From: Mycolicibacterium mageritense
GTDB lineage: Bacteria > Actinomycetota > Actinomycetes > Mycobacteriales > Mycobacteriaceae
Reading direction: 5' to 3'
DNA: 64,000 nucleotides
Assembly: GCF_010727475.1 (NCBI RefSeq)
Contig: NZ_AP022567.1
Span: forward strand, 1,178,001 to 1,242,000
A program made the position numbers and the translations under genes. This document shows positions 8,428 through 15,984 of the stretch, piece after piece; the first letter of the stretch is position 1; each line of letters opens with the position of its first letter. A model generated the notes under the pieces. It saw only the letters and a list, made by a program, of their open reading frames with translations, did not search any database and had not been told where the DNA came from.

Positions 8428-9207
8428 CCATGTCCACAGCGGTACAGGTGCCACCACCGGGCGCCTGACCAGATCCTTGGGCAGCGGCACGTCCTGGCCC
8501 TTGGGGTTGTTGAGCACGGGCCGCCGCAGTTCCCGCACGTGCTCGAAGAACGTCGGCCCGGTCACACCGCCGTCGTCGGTGCGCATCACGCGCGCCCCCG
8601 TGTCGGCCGCGAACTGCTCGCCGTAGCGGTTCCACGAGGACCAGCTGGCGGCGTCGGCATCCACCAGCACGAGCACGTCGGCAGCCTTGACGGGGGTGTC
8701 GTCGGGCCCGGCGGACAGCGCGTACAACCGGTCGACGCCCATCAGCCGCGCGTCGAGCCCAAGGGCGTCCAGGTCGCTGGTCTGCACCCAGCAGATCGCG
8801 AGGTCGAGGCTTCCGTCGGCGACGCGGGCCGCCTGGGTGTGCGACGGCATCACCCAGGTGTCCACCCGCAGCTGCGCCGCCCCGGCCGCGCGCTCCGCGA
8901 GATCACCCGGACACCAGTTCACATAGCCGACGCGGACCGGCTCCGTCGCCGCCATACCCGTTGCGCTCCTGCGTAATTCGTCGGCCTGCTGGATCAGGTT
9001 CCGGGCGCCCGGCAGCAGGGCGGCACCGGCCGCGGTGAGCGCGACGGACCGCCGGTCGCGGTCGAACAGCTGCACCTTGAGATCGCGCTCCAACGCCTTG
9101 ATCTGCTGGGACAGCGAGGGCCCGGCGATCCGCAGGCGCTCAGCTGCGCGGCCGAAGTTCAGCTCCTCGGCGACGGTGACGAAATAGCGCAGCTGGCGTA
9201 GCTCCAC
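8275..9207 (-). CDS. LysR-family transcriptional regulator
   Basis: 310-aa LysR regulator. The N-terminal winged helix is clear (ELRQLRYFVTVAEELNFGRAAERL, then GPSLSQQIKALE), followed by a two-lobed effector domain starting at VRVGYVNW. I start it at GTG 9207 because a -10 box TACGCT ends 6 nt upstream, the usual mycobacterial leaderless arrangement; the longer open frame upstream has no support. It is divergent from the SDR gene at 9331 and probably controls it. Its 3' end lies inside the MFS gene on the opposite strand. Confidence 0.88.
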   Translation of the reverse strand: MELRQLRYFVTVAEELNFGRAAERLRIAGPSLSQQIKALERDLKVQLFDRDRRSVALTAAGAALLPGARNLIQQADELRRSATGMAATEPVRVGYVNWCPGDLAERAAGAAQLRVDTWVMPSHTQAARVADGSLDLAICWVQTSDLDALGLDARLMGVDRLYALSAGPDDTPVKAADVLVLVDADAASWSSWNRYGEQFAADTGARVMRTDDGGVTGPTFFEHVRELRRPVLNNPKGQDVPLPKDLVRRPVVAPVPLWTWSLVWRRDEDSAAVRGVIDAFTRGVGDLGVRDTGAWLPADDPYRDRGDRGE

Positions 9208-9229
9208 CGTTGCAGCGTAGTAGGCGCAG

Positions 9230-9243
9230 TCTCTCAGCAGAGA
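9230..9243. promoter_or_regulatory. Candidate LysR operator
   Basis: The divergent LysR/SDR spacer (9208-9330) contains an inverted repeat TCTCT-CAGC-AGAGA. It lies 23 bp upstream of the LysR start and 87 bp upstream of the SDR start, which suits autoregulation plus activation. It fits the loose T-N11-A form of LysR sites only in general terms. Confidence 0.4.
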
Positions 9244-9330
9244 GCCGACAGGTTCCGTCGGGCGGACATCACCAAGCGCCGCGACCACGTTGAGCACGAC
9301 ATCAAGCCAGACCGAGAAAGGACCACCCCC

Positions 9331-10044
9331 ATGAGCACCACACCACACGTCGCAGTGATCACCGGCGCATCCCAGGGCATCGGCGAAGCCCTGGTAGCCG
9401 GCTACCGCAAGCTGGGCTACGCCGTCGTCGCCAACTCCCGCAGCATCGGCGAAAGCCACGATCCCATGGTGCTCGCGGTGGCGGGCGACATCGGGCAGCC
9501 CGGCGTCGGCAAGCAGGTGATCGATGCCGCGATCGAACGCTTCGGCCGCGTCGACACGATCGTCAACAACGCGGGCATCTTCATCGCAAAGCCGTTCACC
9601 GAGTACACCGACGAGGACTACGACGCCGTCACGGGCGTCAACCAGCGCGGCTTCTTCGAATTGACCCGCGCCGGGATCGCCGCGATCGAGTCGCACGGCG
9701 AAGGTGGCCACGTCGTCACGATCTCCACGAGCCTCGTCGACCACGCCAACTCGCAGGTGCCCTCGGTACTGGCATCGCTGACCAAGGGCGGGCTCAACGC
9801 CGCGACCAAGGCACTTGCGATCGAATACGCGTCGCGCGGCATCCGGTCCAACGCCGTTGCGCTGGGCACCATTCGCACGCCCATGCACTCACCCGAAACC
9901 CATGAGTTCCTCTCAGCGCTGCACCCGGTCGGGCACATGGGCGACATCGACGATGTCGTGCAGGCGGTGCTGTACTTGGAGCAGGCCGGGTTCGTCACCG
10001 GGGAAATCCTGCATGTCGACGGAGGTCAAAGTGCCGGACATTGA
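9331..10044 (+). CDS. SDR-family protein lacking the catalytic Tyr
   Basis: 237-aa short-chain dehydrogenase/reductase fold. The cofactor motif TGASQGIG (residues 12-19) and NNAG (about 81-84) are intact, and the C-terminal HVDGGQSAGH tail is typical. The YxxxK catalytic pair is not: the Lys is present in SVLASLTKGG, but Ala occupies the Tyr position, while Ser residues of ISTS remain. Some SDR subfamilies carry this ASLTKGG form, so this is probably a conserved variant, not a mutation. Chemistry is uncertain. The gene is divergent from LysR and overlaps the next gene by 14 nt. Confidence 0.8.
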   Translation: MSTTPHVAVITGASQGIGEALVAGYRKLGYAVVANSRSIGESHDPMVLAVAGDIGQPGVGKQVIDAAIERFGRVDTIVNNAGIFIAKPFTEYTDEDYDAVTGVNQRGFFELTRAGIAAIESHGEGGHVVTISTSLVDHANSQVPSVLASLTKGGLNAATKALAIEYASRGIRSNAVALGTIRTPMHSPETHEFLSALHPVGHMGDIDDVVQAVLYLEQAGFVTGEILHVDGGQSAGH

Positions 10045-10405
10045 GGACACCGCGCGGATCCTGCGCGGTGTGCTGGACGAGTGGCGGGCGGGCATCGGTG
10101 ACCACGATCCCCAGCGGGTAGCCGCGGTGTTCACAGAGGACGCGATCTTCCAGGGCCTACACCCCTACAGCGTGGGCAGGCAGGGCGTGGTCGACTACTA
10201 CGAGTCGCAGCCCGTCGGCCTGACCGTCGACTACCGCATCAACGAGACCCGCAGACCCGCGGACAACGTCGTGCTCGGATACCTCCGCGCAGACTTCCGG
10301 CGCCCCGAGGGCACCGTGATCCCGCTGAACCTCGGCGTCGTAGTCACCCGAGCCGACGCGGGCTGGCGCATCGCGCACTATCAGGTCAGCCCAGTGCAGG
10401 GATGA
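10031..10405 (+). CDS. SnoaL/NTF2-like protein
   Basis: 124-aa cone-shaped domain of the SnoaL/SgcJ/EcaC type, with the pattern WRAGIGDHDPQRVAAVFTEDAIFQG near the N-terminus and DYRINETRR, then AGWRIAHYQVSP at the end. Such proteins are small isomerases, hydrolases or binding partners. I chose GTG 10031 because a perfect GGAGG sits at 10021-10025; an ATG at 10013 is less well placed. The 14-nt overlap with the SDR gene indicates one LysR-controlled operon acting on one substrate. The end overlaps the convergent LLM gene by 20 nt. Confidence 0.8.
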   Translation: MPDIEDTARILRGVLDEWRAGIGDHDPQRVAAVFTEDAIFQGLHPYSVGRQGVVDYYESQPVGLTVDYRINETRRPADNVVLGYLRADFRRPEGTVIPLNLGVVVTRADAGWRIAHYQVSPVQG

Positions 10406-11375
10406 CCTCACGCTCGAACAACTCGACACCGGACCGGTCGTACGCGGCCTCGGGGAAGTACAGGATGGCGTACTCGCAGCCGAGGTCGCGTAGCCGCGTC
10501 AACTTATCGATGACCTGATCGGTTGTCCCGGAGGCAGATTCGGGTGCGGTGATGGTCGACAGCATGGCATCGACGGCCGCCGGATCAGCGACCTTGCTCT
10601 GCCGTTCCCTGATCCGCTCCACGCGCGCCCTGACGTCGGCGTCGGACTCGCCGATGACGGCGTTGAAGTTGGCCGAGCGGACGATCGCGTCGTAGTCGGT
10701 GCCGACGTCCTTGCAGTGCCCCGCGAGGATCTGCGACTTGTGGGCAAAACCCTCGGGCTCGGACGTGAAGTTGGTGTACTGCGCGTACTCGGCGGCGATG
10801 CGCAACGTCACCTTCTCGCCACCGCCCGCGATCCACAGCGGGATCCCGTTGTCCTGCAGTGGCTTCGGTGCGACGATGGCGCCGTCGACCTGATAGTGCT
10901 TGCCGTCGAAGCTGACCCGGCCGTCGCGCCAGGCGTCGCGCATGATCTGCACGCCCTCGTCGAGCCGGCCCAGCCGCACCCCGGCGGACGGGAACCCGTA
11001 GCCGTAGGCCCGCCACTCGTGCTCGTACCAGCCGCCGCCGATACCCATCTGCACGCGTCCGCCCGAGATCACGTCCGTGGTGGCGGCGACCTTCGCGAGA
11101 TAGACGGGGTTCCGGTAGCTCATGGCCGTACACATCTGGCCGAGCTTGATGCGCGTCGTCGTCGCGGCATACGCGGCCATCAGTGACCACGCCTCGTGGG
11201 TGGCCTCGCCAGTCGGAACCGGCACGGTGTGGAAGTGGTCGTACACCCACAGCGAGTCCCAGGCGCCGCCGTCGGCGTACGTCGCCAGGTCACGCATCAC
11301 CGACCAGTGATTTTCGGTGGGAATGTCTACGAGATCGAGTCGCCAGCCCTGCGGAATGAACAGTCCAAAGCGCAT
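10386..11375 (-). CDS. LLM-class F420-dependent oxidoreductase
   Basis: 329-aa luciferase-like TIM-barrel protein starting MRFGLFIPQGW. Family signs are ATTTRIKLGQMCTAMSYRNP (about 71-90), the GRVQMGIGGGWYEHEWRAYGYGFP segment, and PLWIAGGGEKVTLRIAAEYA in the second half. In mycobacteria these enzymes mostly use coenzyme F420 for hydride transfer; the substrate is unknown. The start at 11375 is chosen for the canonical N-terminus and an AGAGG just upstream; two more in-frame starts exist further upstream. Confidence 0.87.
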   Translation of the reverse strand: MRFGLFIPQGWRLDLVDIPTENHWSVMRDLATYADGGAWDSLWVYDHFHTVPVPTGEATHEAWSLMAAYAATTTRIKLGQMCTAMSYRNPVYLAKVAATTDVISGGRVQMGIGGGWYEHEWRAYGYGFPSAGVRLGRLDEGVQIMRDAWRDGRVSFDGKHYQVDGAIVAPKPLQDNGIPLWIAGGGEKVTLRIAAEYAQYTNFTSEPEGFAHKSQILAGHCKDVGTDYDAIVRSANFNAVIGESDADVRARVERIRERQSKVADPAAVDAMLSTITAPESASGTTDQVIDKLTRLRDLGCEYAILYFPEAAYDRSGVELFEREVIPALG

Positions 11376-11529
11376 GACCTCTGACTCTAGGCCCATGAGA
11401 TGGCTTTCGGTCAAGCACTCGGCGAGTCGCTTTCGCGCCGCACCATCAGCCCAAGCCGCCGTCGGCGTGAGGGCACCGCAACAAGGATTGTGCTGCAAGG
11501 TTTTTCAAAAGTCGTTCTAGGCTGTGACC

Positions 11530-11955
11530 ATGGCACTCTCCAAGGAAGAACGCGAACAGTTTCTAGCCGAGCCGCACATCGCGGCGCTGTCGGTGTACGC
11601 CGGCGACAAGCGCGGCCCGCTGACCGTGCCCATCTGGTACCAGTACACCCCCGGCGGCGAGCCGTGGCTATTGACCGGGACGGGTTCTCGCAAGCACCGG
11701 CTCATCGAGGCCGCCGGGCACTTCTCGCTGATGGTGGAGCGCCTCGAGCCGACGGTGCGCTACGTCGCGGTCGACGGCGCGGTTACCCGGATCGAACCCG
11801 GCACCGACGAGCAGCTCGTCGAGATGACCAAGCGGTACCTGGCCCCGGACAAGGTCGAGCCGTATCTGGAATTCGCCCGCCGCGAGCACGGGGAGAGCGT
11901 GGCCGTCTATCTCAAGCCGGAGCACTGGCTGTCGGCGGACCTGGGATCGTTGTGA
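11530..11955 (+). CDS. PPOX-class (F420/FMN split-barrel) protein
   Basis: 141-aa split-barrel flavin/F420-binding protein of the pyridoxamine-5'-phosphate-oxidase superfamily. Typical elements are EPHIAALSVYAGDKRGPLTVPIWY at the N-terminus and the R-K-x-R-L loop (GSRKHRLIEAAGHFSLMVE). Members reduce or bind varied substrates with F420H2. A -10 box TAGGCT (11518-11523) ends 6 nt before ATG 11530, so a leaderless start is likely; a GTG at 11524 is less likely. It is followed after 4 nt by a methyltransferase gene, so the two are probably co-transcribed. Confidence 0.8.
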   Translation: MALSKEEREQFLAEPHIAALSVYAGDKRGPLTVPIWYQYTPGGEPWLLTGTGSRKHRLIEAAGHFSLMVERLEPTVRYVAVDGAVTRIEPGTDEQLVEMTKRYLAPDKVEPYLEFARREHGESVAVYLKPEHWLSADLGSL

Positions 11956-11959
11956 CGCC

Positions 11960-12562
11960 ATGTCGTCGCGGCATCAGTTGTTCCGGGTGTTCTACGGCGT
12001 GGGCTTCACGCCGTGGGACGGGCATCCGCTGGCCCAGAGCCTGCGGCGACTGATCGAAGGCGAACCCGCGCTGACGCCCGGCACTGCGCTGGATGTCGGC
12101 TGCGGCACCGGTGACAATTCGATCTACCTGGCTCAGCAGGGCTGGCGGGTCACCGGGGTCGATTACGTCGCCAAGGCCGTTGACAAGGCGCGGGCCAAGG
12201 CGGCAGCGCGAGCCGTCGACGTGCGGTTCGTACAGGTCGACGCCACCCGGTTGAGCACTTCGGGCATCGGTGACGGTTTCGATCTGATCGTCGACAGCGG
12301 CTGTCTGCACGGGATGAGCGCCGAGGATCGCGACGCATACGTGCGGGAGGTGACCGCGGTCGCGGCACCCAACGCGCGGTTGTCGATCGTGGCGTTCATC
12401 CCGGGCGGATCGTTCGGGGTGCCCGGCATCTCCGAATCCGAGGTGGAAAGCCGGTTCGCCGGCGCGTGGACCCTGCTGTCGAGTGGCAGCGAGCCCGCGA
12501 TGGACCACAACGGCAAGGATCCGGCGCGGTTCTACCTGTTCGAGCGCACCGGCTCTGCGTAG
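11960..12562 (+). CDS. Class I SAM-dependent methyltransferase
   Basis: 200-aa methyltransferase with the SAM-binding motif I ALDVGCGTGDNSIYLAQQGW at about 42-61, the acidic loop VTGVDYVAKAV at motif II, and the DLIVDSGCLHGMS segment that replaces motif IV. The DSGCLHG form resembles thiol/thiopurine-type small-molecule methyltransferases. The acceptor is unknown. It overlaps nothing and lies 4 nt behind the PPOX gene. The stop is followed 10 bp later by palindromic repeat copy B. Confidence 0.82.
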   Translation: MSSRHQLFRVFYGVGFTPWDGHPLAQSLRRLIEGEPALTPGTALDVGCGTGDNSIYLAQQGWRVTGVDYVAKAVDKARAKAAARAVDVRFVQVDATRLSTSGIGDGFDLIVDSGCLHGMSAEDRDAYVREVTAVAAPNARLSIVAFIPGGSFGVPGISESEVESRFAGAWTLLSSGSEPAMDHNGKDPARFYLFERTGSA

Positions 12563-12572
12563 CAGTTCGACT

Positions 12573-12633
12573 GCCGAGCAATAGCGTACGTACCCCGAAT
12601 CACTGGTATTCGGGTACCTAGGCGTCTGCTCGC
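12573..12633. repeat. Palindromic 3'-end repeat, copy B
   Basis: Left arm 12573-12600 begins GCCGAGCA and ends ACCCCGAAT; right arm 12608-12633 begins ATTCGGGTACC and ends GTCTGCTCGC, separated by 7 nt. The outer motif is shared with copies A and C. It lies between the 3' ends of the methyltransferase and the minus-strand pseudogene and covers the latter's stop codon, so it would serve as a bidirectional terminator. Confidence 0.6.
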
Positions 12634-12866
12634 GTGGTTTCGGGGAACCTGCGGTGGATCTGCGCGATGAGGAACTGCGCATTGCCGATGTCGCGGCGCA
12701 GCTCGGCGGCTTGTTGGCGCATGGCACGACTCCGAGCCGTGTGGCTGCCGCAGACCGCCTTGCGCTCGACCCGCGCCAGTCTCGGGGTCATCTCGCGAAC
12801 CTACTCCCGCAACGCAGTCAGCAGAACCCTCGCTTGCGCACCGTCGGGATCTGTCATGTGGCTCAT
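12618..12866 (-). pseudogene. Small basic protein gene interrupted by in-frame TAG
   Basis: Read on the minus strand from ATG 12866 (or 12857), the frame gives 21 codons, a TAG at 12801-12803, and then 60 more codons in the same frame to a TAG at 12618-12620. Together they would make one basic, helix-forming protein of about 80 aa (LTALRE-stop-VREMTPRLARVERK, then RQQAAELRRD and FLIAQIHRRFPE). The joined sequence looks continuous, so a single change of a CAG or similar codon to TAG is the simple explanation. A short protein starting at the internal ATG (12791) is an alternative. Function is not recognised. Confidence 0.5.
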
Positions 12867-12965
12867 CTTGTCATCGGTGTGCTGACATTGCCGACTGAGC
12901 GGATCATCGGCTGTCAGAAAGCTGACGGTTGACTGTGAAGGGTCGCTGGCACATGCTGATGAGCG

Positions 12966-13178
12966 ATGATCGAAGTCAGCGAGCAAGCGGCCATGACCGA
13001 GATCGGGCGCAGGTTGACGTTGGAGTTCCCGCAAGCGACGCCCGAGGATGTCGACGCGGCCGTCAACCTGGCCTATTCGAGGTTTGCCTCCAGCACCATC
13101 CGCGATTTCGTTCCGCTGTTCGTGGAAAAGCATGCCCGCCAAGACCTTTCCCGTCCGTCCCTGGCCACCAATTCCTGA
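12966..13178 (+). CDS. Three-helix-bundle dimerisation domain protein
   Basis: Small 70-aa protein, all alpha-helical, with the pattern GRRLTLEFPQATPEDVDAAV followed by SSTIRDFVPLFVEKHAR. This matches the actinobacterial three-helix bundle dimerisation domain found in many small mycobacterial proteins. The role of the family is unknown; it may mediate protein pairing. No strong ribosome site is visible. Neighbours on the same strand are PPOX genes but with a 39-bp gap, and the next gene has its own -10 box. Confidence 0.7.
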   Translation: MIEVSEQAAMTEIGRRLTLEFPQATPEDVDAAVNLAYSRFASSTIRDFVPLFVEKHARQDLSRPSLATNS

Positions 13179-13217
13179 TACCCCGGTTCTGTCAGTACCC
13201 AGGCGTAGCGTGGCCGC

Positions 13218-13640
13218 ATGGCCGAACTCTCCGATGACGTGATCGCGTTCCTGTCCGAAGGCACCCGCACGGCGGTCCTGGGCTGGGTGGCGGCAGACGG
13301 CCGTCCCTTGGCCGCGCCCGTGTGGTTCGTGGTGGACGGCGGCGAGCTGGTGTTCAACACCGGCAAGGACACGGCGAAGGGCCGGGCGCTGGCCCGCGAC
13401 CCGCGGGTGGTGCTGTGTGTCGACGATTCCACGCCGCCGTTTGCGTTCGTCCAGGTGCAGGGCGTGGCATCACTGAGCGAAGATCCCGACGAGCTCCTCG
13501 ACATCGCGACCCGCACGGGCGGGCGCTACATGGGCGCCGACCGCGCCGAGGAGTTCGGCCGCCGCAACGGGGTGCCCGGAGAACTCGTGGTGCGCGTCAA
13601 ACCGACGAAAGTTCATGCCGCGTTCGACGTGGCGGATTGA
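13218..13640 (+). CDS. PPOX-class F420-dependent oxidoreductase
   Basis: 140-aa split-barrel protein. The core TAVLGWVAADGRPLAAPVWF, the FNTGKDTAKGRALARDP cofactor loop and the VQVQGVASLSEDPDELL segment match mycobacterial F420-binding PPOX proteins. It likely reduces a small substrate with F420H2; the substrate is unknown. A -10 box TAGCGT (13206-13211) ends 6 nt before the ATG, pointing to a leaderless mRNA. It is followed after 10 nt by a second PPOX gene, so they form an operon and may work as a pair. Confidence 0.83.
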   Translation: MAELSDDVIAFLSEGTRTAVLGWVAADGRPLAAPVWFVVDGGELVFNTGKDTAKGRALARDPRVVLCVDDSTPPFAFVQVQGVASLSEDPDELLDIATRTGGRYMGADRAEEFGRRNGVPGELVVRVKPTKVHAAFDVAD

Positions 13641-13650
13641 GGTGGCCATC

Positions 13651-14097
13651 ATGACCGACGTTTCCGCGTTCGCCGACATGTTGTCCCGCGACCACGGGCT
13701 GTGTGTGCTGAGTACGCTGCGCCGCGACGGCAGCATCCAGTCCTCGGTGGTGAACGCCGGCGTGATGGCTCATCCGCGCACCGGCGAATCTGTCGTCGCG
13801 CTCGTGGCGGTCGGAGGTGCGCGCAAGCTGCAGTACCTGCGTGCAGATCCGCGGGCCACCGTCGTCGCACGCGCAGGCTGGCAGTGGGTGACGGTCGAGG
13901 GCACCACCGAGATCATCGGTCCCGACGATCCGACCCCCGATACCGACGCCGAGGGGCTACGCCTGTTGCTGCGCGCCATTTTCGAGGCGGCCGGAGGCAC
14001 CCATGACGACTGGGACACCTACGACCGCGTCATGCGCGAGGAGCGTCGCGCCGCGGTGCTGATCTCCCCCACGCGGGTGTACTCCAACCCGGGCTGA
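13651..14097 (+). CDS. PPOX-class protein, second of pair
   Basis: 148-aa split-barrel protein. The N-terminal DHGLCVLSTLRRDGSIQSSVVNAG and the ARKLQYLRADPRATVVAR loop are typical of F420/FMN-binding PPOX proteins, with WVTVEGTTEIIGPDD following. A GAGGTGG site at 13639-13645 precedes ATG 13651; the frame is open upstream into the first PPOX gene. Its sequence differs clearly from the first copy, so this is not a recent duplication. It converges on the TetR gene. Confidence 0.82.
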   Translation: MTDVSAFADMLSRDHGLCVLSTLRRDGSIQSSVVNAGVMAHPRTGESVVALVAVGGARKLQYLRADPRATVVARAGWQWVTVEGTTEIIGPDDPTPDTDAEGLRLLLRAIFEAAGGTHDDWDTYDRVMREERRAAVLISPTRVYSNPG

Positions 14098-14104
14098 TCT
14101 CGGT

Positions 14105-14650
14105 TCACAGCCCGAGCGCCGCCATGGCTGCGTCGACGGTGGCGCGGCGGAGATCGTCGTACGGGGCGTCCGGGAATTGCAGGCAGCAGTCCTGCAAACC
14201 GCCGAACGCGACCACGGCCCGCGTGGACTGCGTCAGCGTCGGGCGACGCCCGAACACCAACGCACCCAGCCTCGCGCGCCACGCCAGCATGCTGTCGACC
14301 AGGCCGAGATCGGCCAGCGTTGTCAACTCCGACACGACCAACACCAGATCGGCGCGATGCCGGTAATGGAAGTCGAAATAGCCCTCCAGTAGCTCGCGCG
14401 GCGTGGCACGCGAGGATCCCCGGCGGCGCTCGTGGCCCACGACGAACTCCTCACCCTCGTCGATCAGCGGAGTGAGAATGCTGCGGACAAGCTCGTCCCG
14501 TGAACGAAAGTGGTAGTACAGCGCGGGTTTGGTGATGCCGAGCCGGTCGGCGATGTCCTGCAGGCTGGTGCGCTGCACACCCTTCTCGGCGAACAGTTCG
14601 CGTGCGACGTCCTGGATGCGGTTGCGCGTGTCCGAACCGGGCCTCGTCAC
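14105..14650 (-). CDS. TetR-family repressor
   Basis: 181-aa TetR regulator starting at GTG 14650. The DNA-binding domain is clear at the N-terminus (RNRIQDVARELFAEKGVQRTSLQDIADRLGITKPALYYHFRSRDELV, recognised as the usual helix-turn-helix up to YYHF). The C-terminal ligand domain is not assignable. A 20-bp double operator lies between this gene and the divergent FAD monooxygenase gene (79-bp spacer), so the protein should repress itself and the monooxygenase until an inducer binds. Confidence 0.9.
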   Translation of the reverse strand: MTRPGSDTRNRIQDVARELFAEKGVQRTSLQDIADRLGITKPALYYHFRSRDELVRSILTPLIDEGEEFVVGHERRRGSSRATPRELLEGYFDFHYRHRADLVLVVSELTTLADLGLVDSMLAWRARLGALVFGRRPTLTQSTRAVVAFGGLQDCCLQFPDAPYDDLRRATVDAAMAALGL

Positions 14651-14663
14651 GTAGCCACCCTAG

Positions 14664-14717
14664 CTTACTTAACGGACGGTAAGCTGTCCCAAATACACTT
14701 ACCGACCGTTAAGTAAG
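14664..14717. promoter_or_regulatory. Double TetR operator
   Basis: Two 20-bp sites, CTTACTTAACGGACGGTAAG (14664-14683) and CTTACCGACCGTTAAGTAAG (14698-14717), are inverted copies of each other with one mismatch, 14 bp apart. Each is itself bounded by CTTAC/GTAAG. They fill the spacer between the TetR gene and the FAD monooxygenase gene and are the natural repressor sites for both promoters. Confidence 0.85.
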
Positions 14718-14728
14718 CAGGAGGAGCC

Positions 14729-15913
14729 ATGCACGTCCTCATCTCAGGCGCCAGCATCGCCGGTCCCGTACTGGCTTACTGGTTGACCCGGCACGGCATC
14801 GAGGTCACCGTCGTGGAGCGTGCCCCCGCGCTGCGCAAGACCGGCGGCCATGCCGTCGACCTGTTCCGGCCGGCGATGGAGATCTCCGAACGCATGGGGG
14901 TGCTGCCCCGCATCCAGGAGCACGCAACCGGCACCACGCTGCTCACCGTCGCCCGCCCATGGGCATCCCGCCCGGCCCGCATCGACTATCTCAAGCTCAT
15001 CGGGGCCATGTCGGACCGCCACGTCGAGATCATGCGCGACGACCTCAGCGAGGTCTACTACGACGCGAGCCGCGACAGTGCCGAGTACGTCTTCGGCGAC
15101 CACATCGTCGAGATCGCCGACGATGGCGAGGTGACGTTCGCCCACGGCGCTCGGCGTCGGTTCGATGTGATCGTCGGCGCCGATGGCCTGCACTCCGGCG
15201 TGCGGCAACTCGTCTTCGGCGACGTTCCCGAACGCTTTCTCGGCGGCTACCTCTCGGTGGTGTCCGTTCCGAAATCCTTTGCCCGCGAAGGAGAGATGAC
15301 CGGCTTTTACGATGGCGGCAGGGTCGCCATGGTCTACACGGCCGATCACCTCGACGACGCCAGGGCGGTGTTCATCTTCCGGCCGCGGCAGCGGCTGGAT
15401 TACGACTACCGGGATGTCGCGCGCCAGAAGGAGCACCTGCGCGCGATGTTCACCGGGATGAGCGACCAGGTCGGCTCCTGGCTCGACGAGCTGGAGCGGA
15501 CGCCGGCCTTCTACTTCGATGCCATCACGCAACTGGAAATGGCCGGCTGGTCACGCGGACGGGTCACCCTGGTGGGCGACGCGGGGTACTGCCCCGGGCC
15601 TGCCGTCGGCGGCAGCACGAGCCTTGCGGTGTACGGTGCGTATGTCCTGGCGGACGAAATGGCCCGCGCGGGTGGGGATTACGCTGCCGCATTCGCGTCC
15701 TACGAGCGCGCGATGATGCCGGCCGTGGTCGGCAGCCGGTCCCTGGCCAGGTTCAACGCGAAGTCCATCGTGCCCCGAACCCGTTGGGGCGTACGGGCAT
15801 TGGTCGCCACCGCGCAAGTGATATCCACGTTGCCCTCGGGGGTGACACAGTCGCTGGCCCGGCTCAACACGAAGGGGGTCCGGCTCTACGACACCATGCC
15901 GCTGCCGGACTGA
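14729..15913 (+). CDS. FAD-dependent aromatic-type monooxygenase
   Basis: 394-aa class A flavoprotein monooxygenase. The three family fingerprints are present: nucleotide-binding ISGASIAGPVLAYWL at 5-19, the DG motif VGADGLHSGVR near 150, and the GD motif VGDAGYCPGPAVGGSTSLA near 285. It hydroxylates or inactivates an aromatic compound; single FAD monooxygenases behind a TetR often confer resistance to a drug or plant phenolic. An AGGAGG at 14719-14724 fixes the start. The gene is monocistronic, between the TetR double operator and a strong hairpin. Confidence 0.87.
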   Translation: MHVLISGASIAGPVLAYWLTRHGIEVTVVERAPALRKTGGHAVDLFRPAMEISERMGVLPRIQEHATGTTLLTVARPWASRPARIDYLKLIGAMSDRHVEIMRDDLSEVYYDASRDSAEYVFGDHIVEIADDGEVTFAHGARRRFDVIVGADGLHSGVRQLVFGDVPERFLGGYLSVVSVPKSFAREGEMTGFYDGGRVAMVYTADHLDDARAVFIFRPRQRLDYDYRDVARQKEHLRAMFTGMSDQVGSWLDELERTPAFYFDAITQLEMAGWSRGRVTLVGDAGYCPGPAVGGSTSLAVYGAYVLADEMARAGGDYAAAFASYERAMMPAVVGSRSLARFNAKSIVPRTRWGVRALVATAQVISTLPSGVTQSLARLNTKGVRLYDTMPLPD

Positions 15914-15916
15914 GAC

Positions 15917-15976
15917 TGCCGAACACGCACAGGCCCCCGAAACCGGGCGGTTTCGGGGGCCTTTGCGTCTGCTCGC
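15917..15976. terminator. Bidirectional terminator within palindromic repeat copy C
   Basis: A perfect 13-bp stem (15932-15944 with 15949-15961, GGCCCCCGAAACC) around a 4-nt loop GGGC, followed by TTTGCG. It is framed by the outer motif TGCCGAACACGC on the left and GCGTCTGCTCGC on the right that also bounds copies A and B. It lies between the convergent FAD monooxygenase and fadB genes and should stop both transcripts. Confidence 0.8.
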
Positions 15977-15984
15977 GCTGAGGG

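Noticed and set aside
12654..12932. Plus-strand frame of 92 codons opposite the interrupted small gene
   Set aside because: Its Leu/Gln/Arg-rich translation mirrors the minus-strand frame; the minus strand has the better start and helix pattern.
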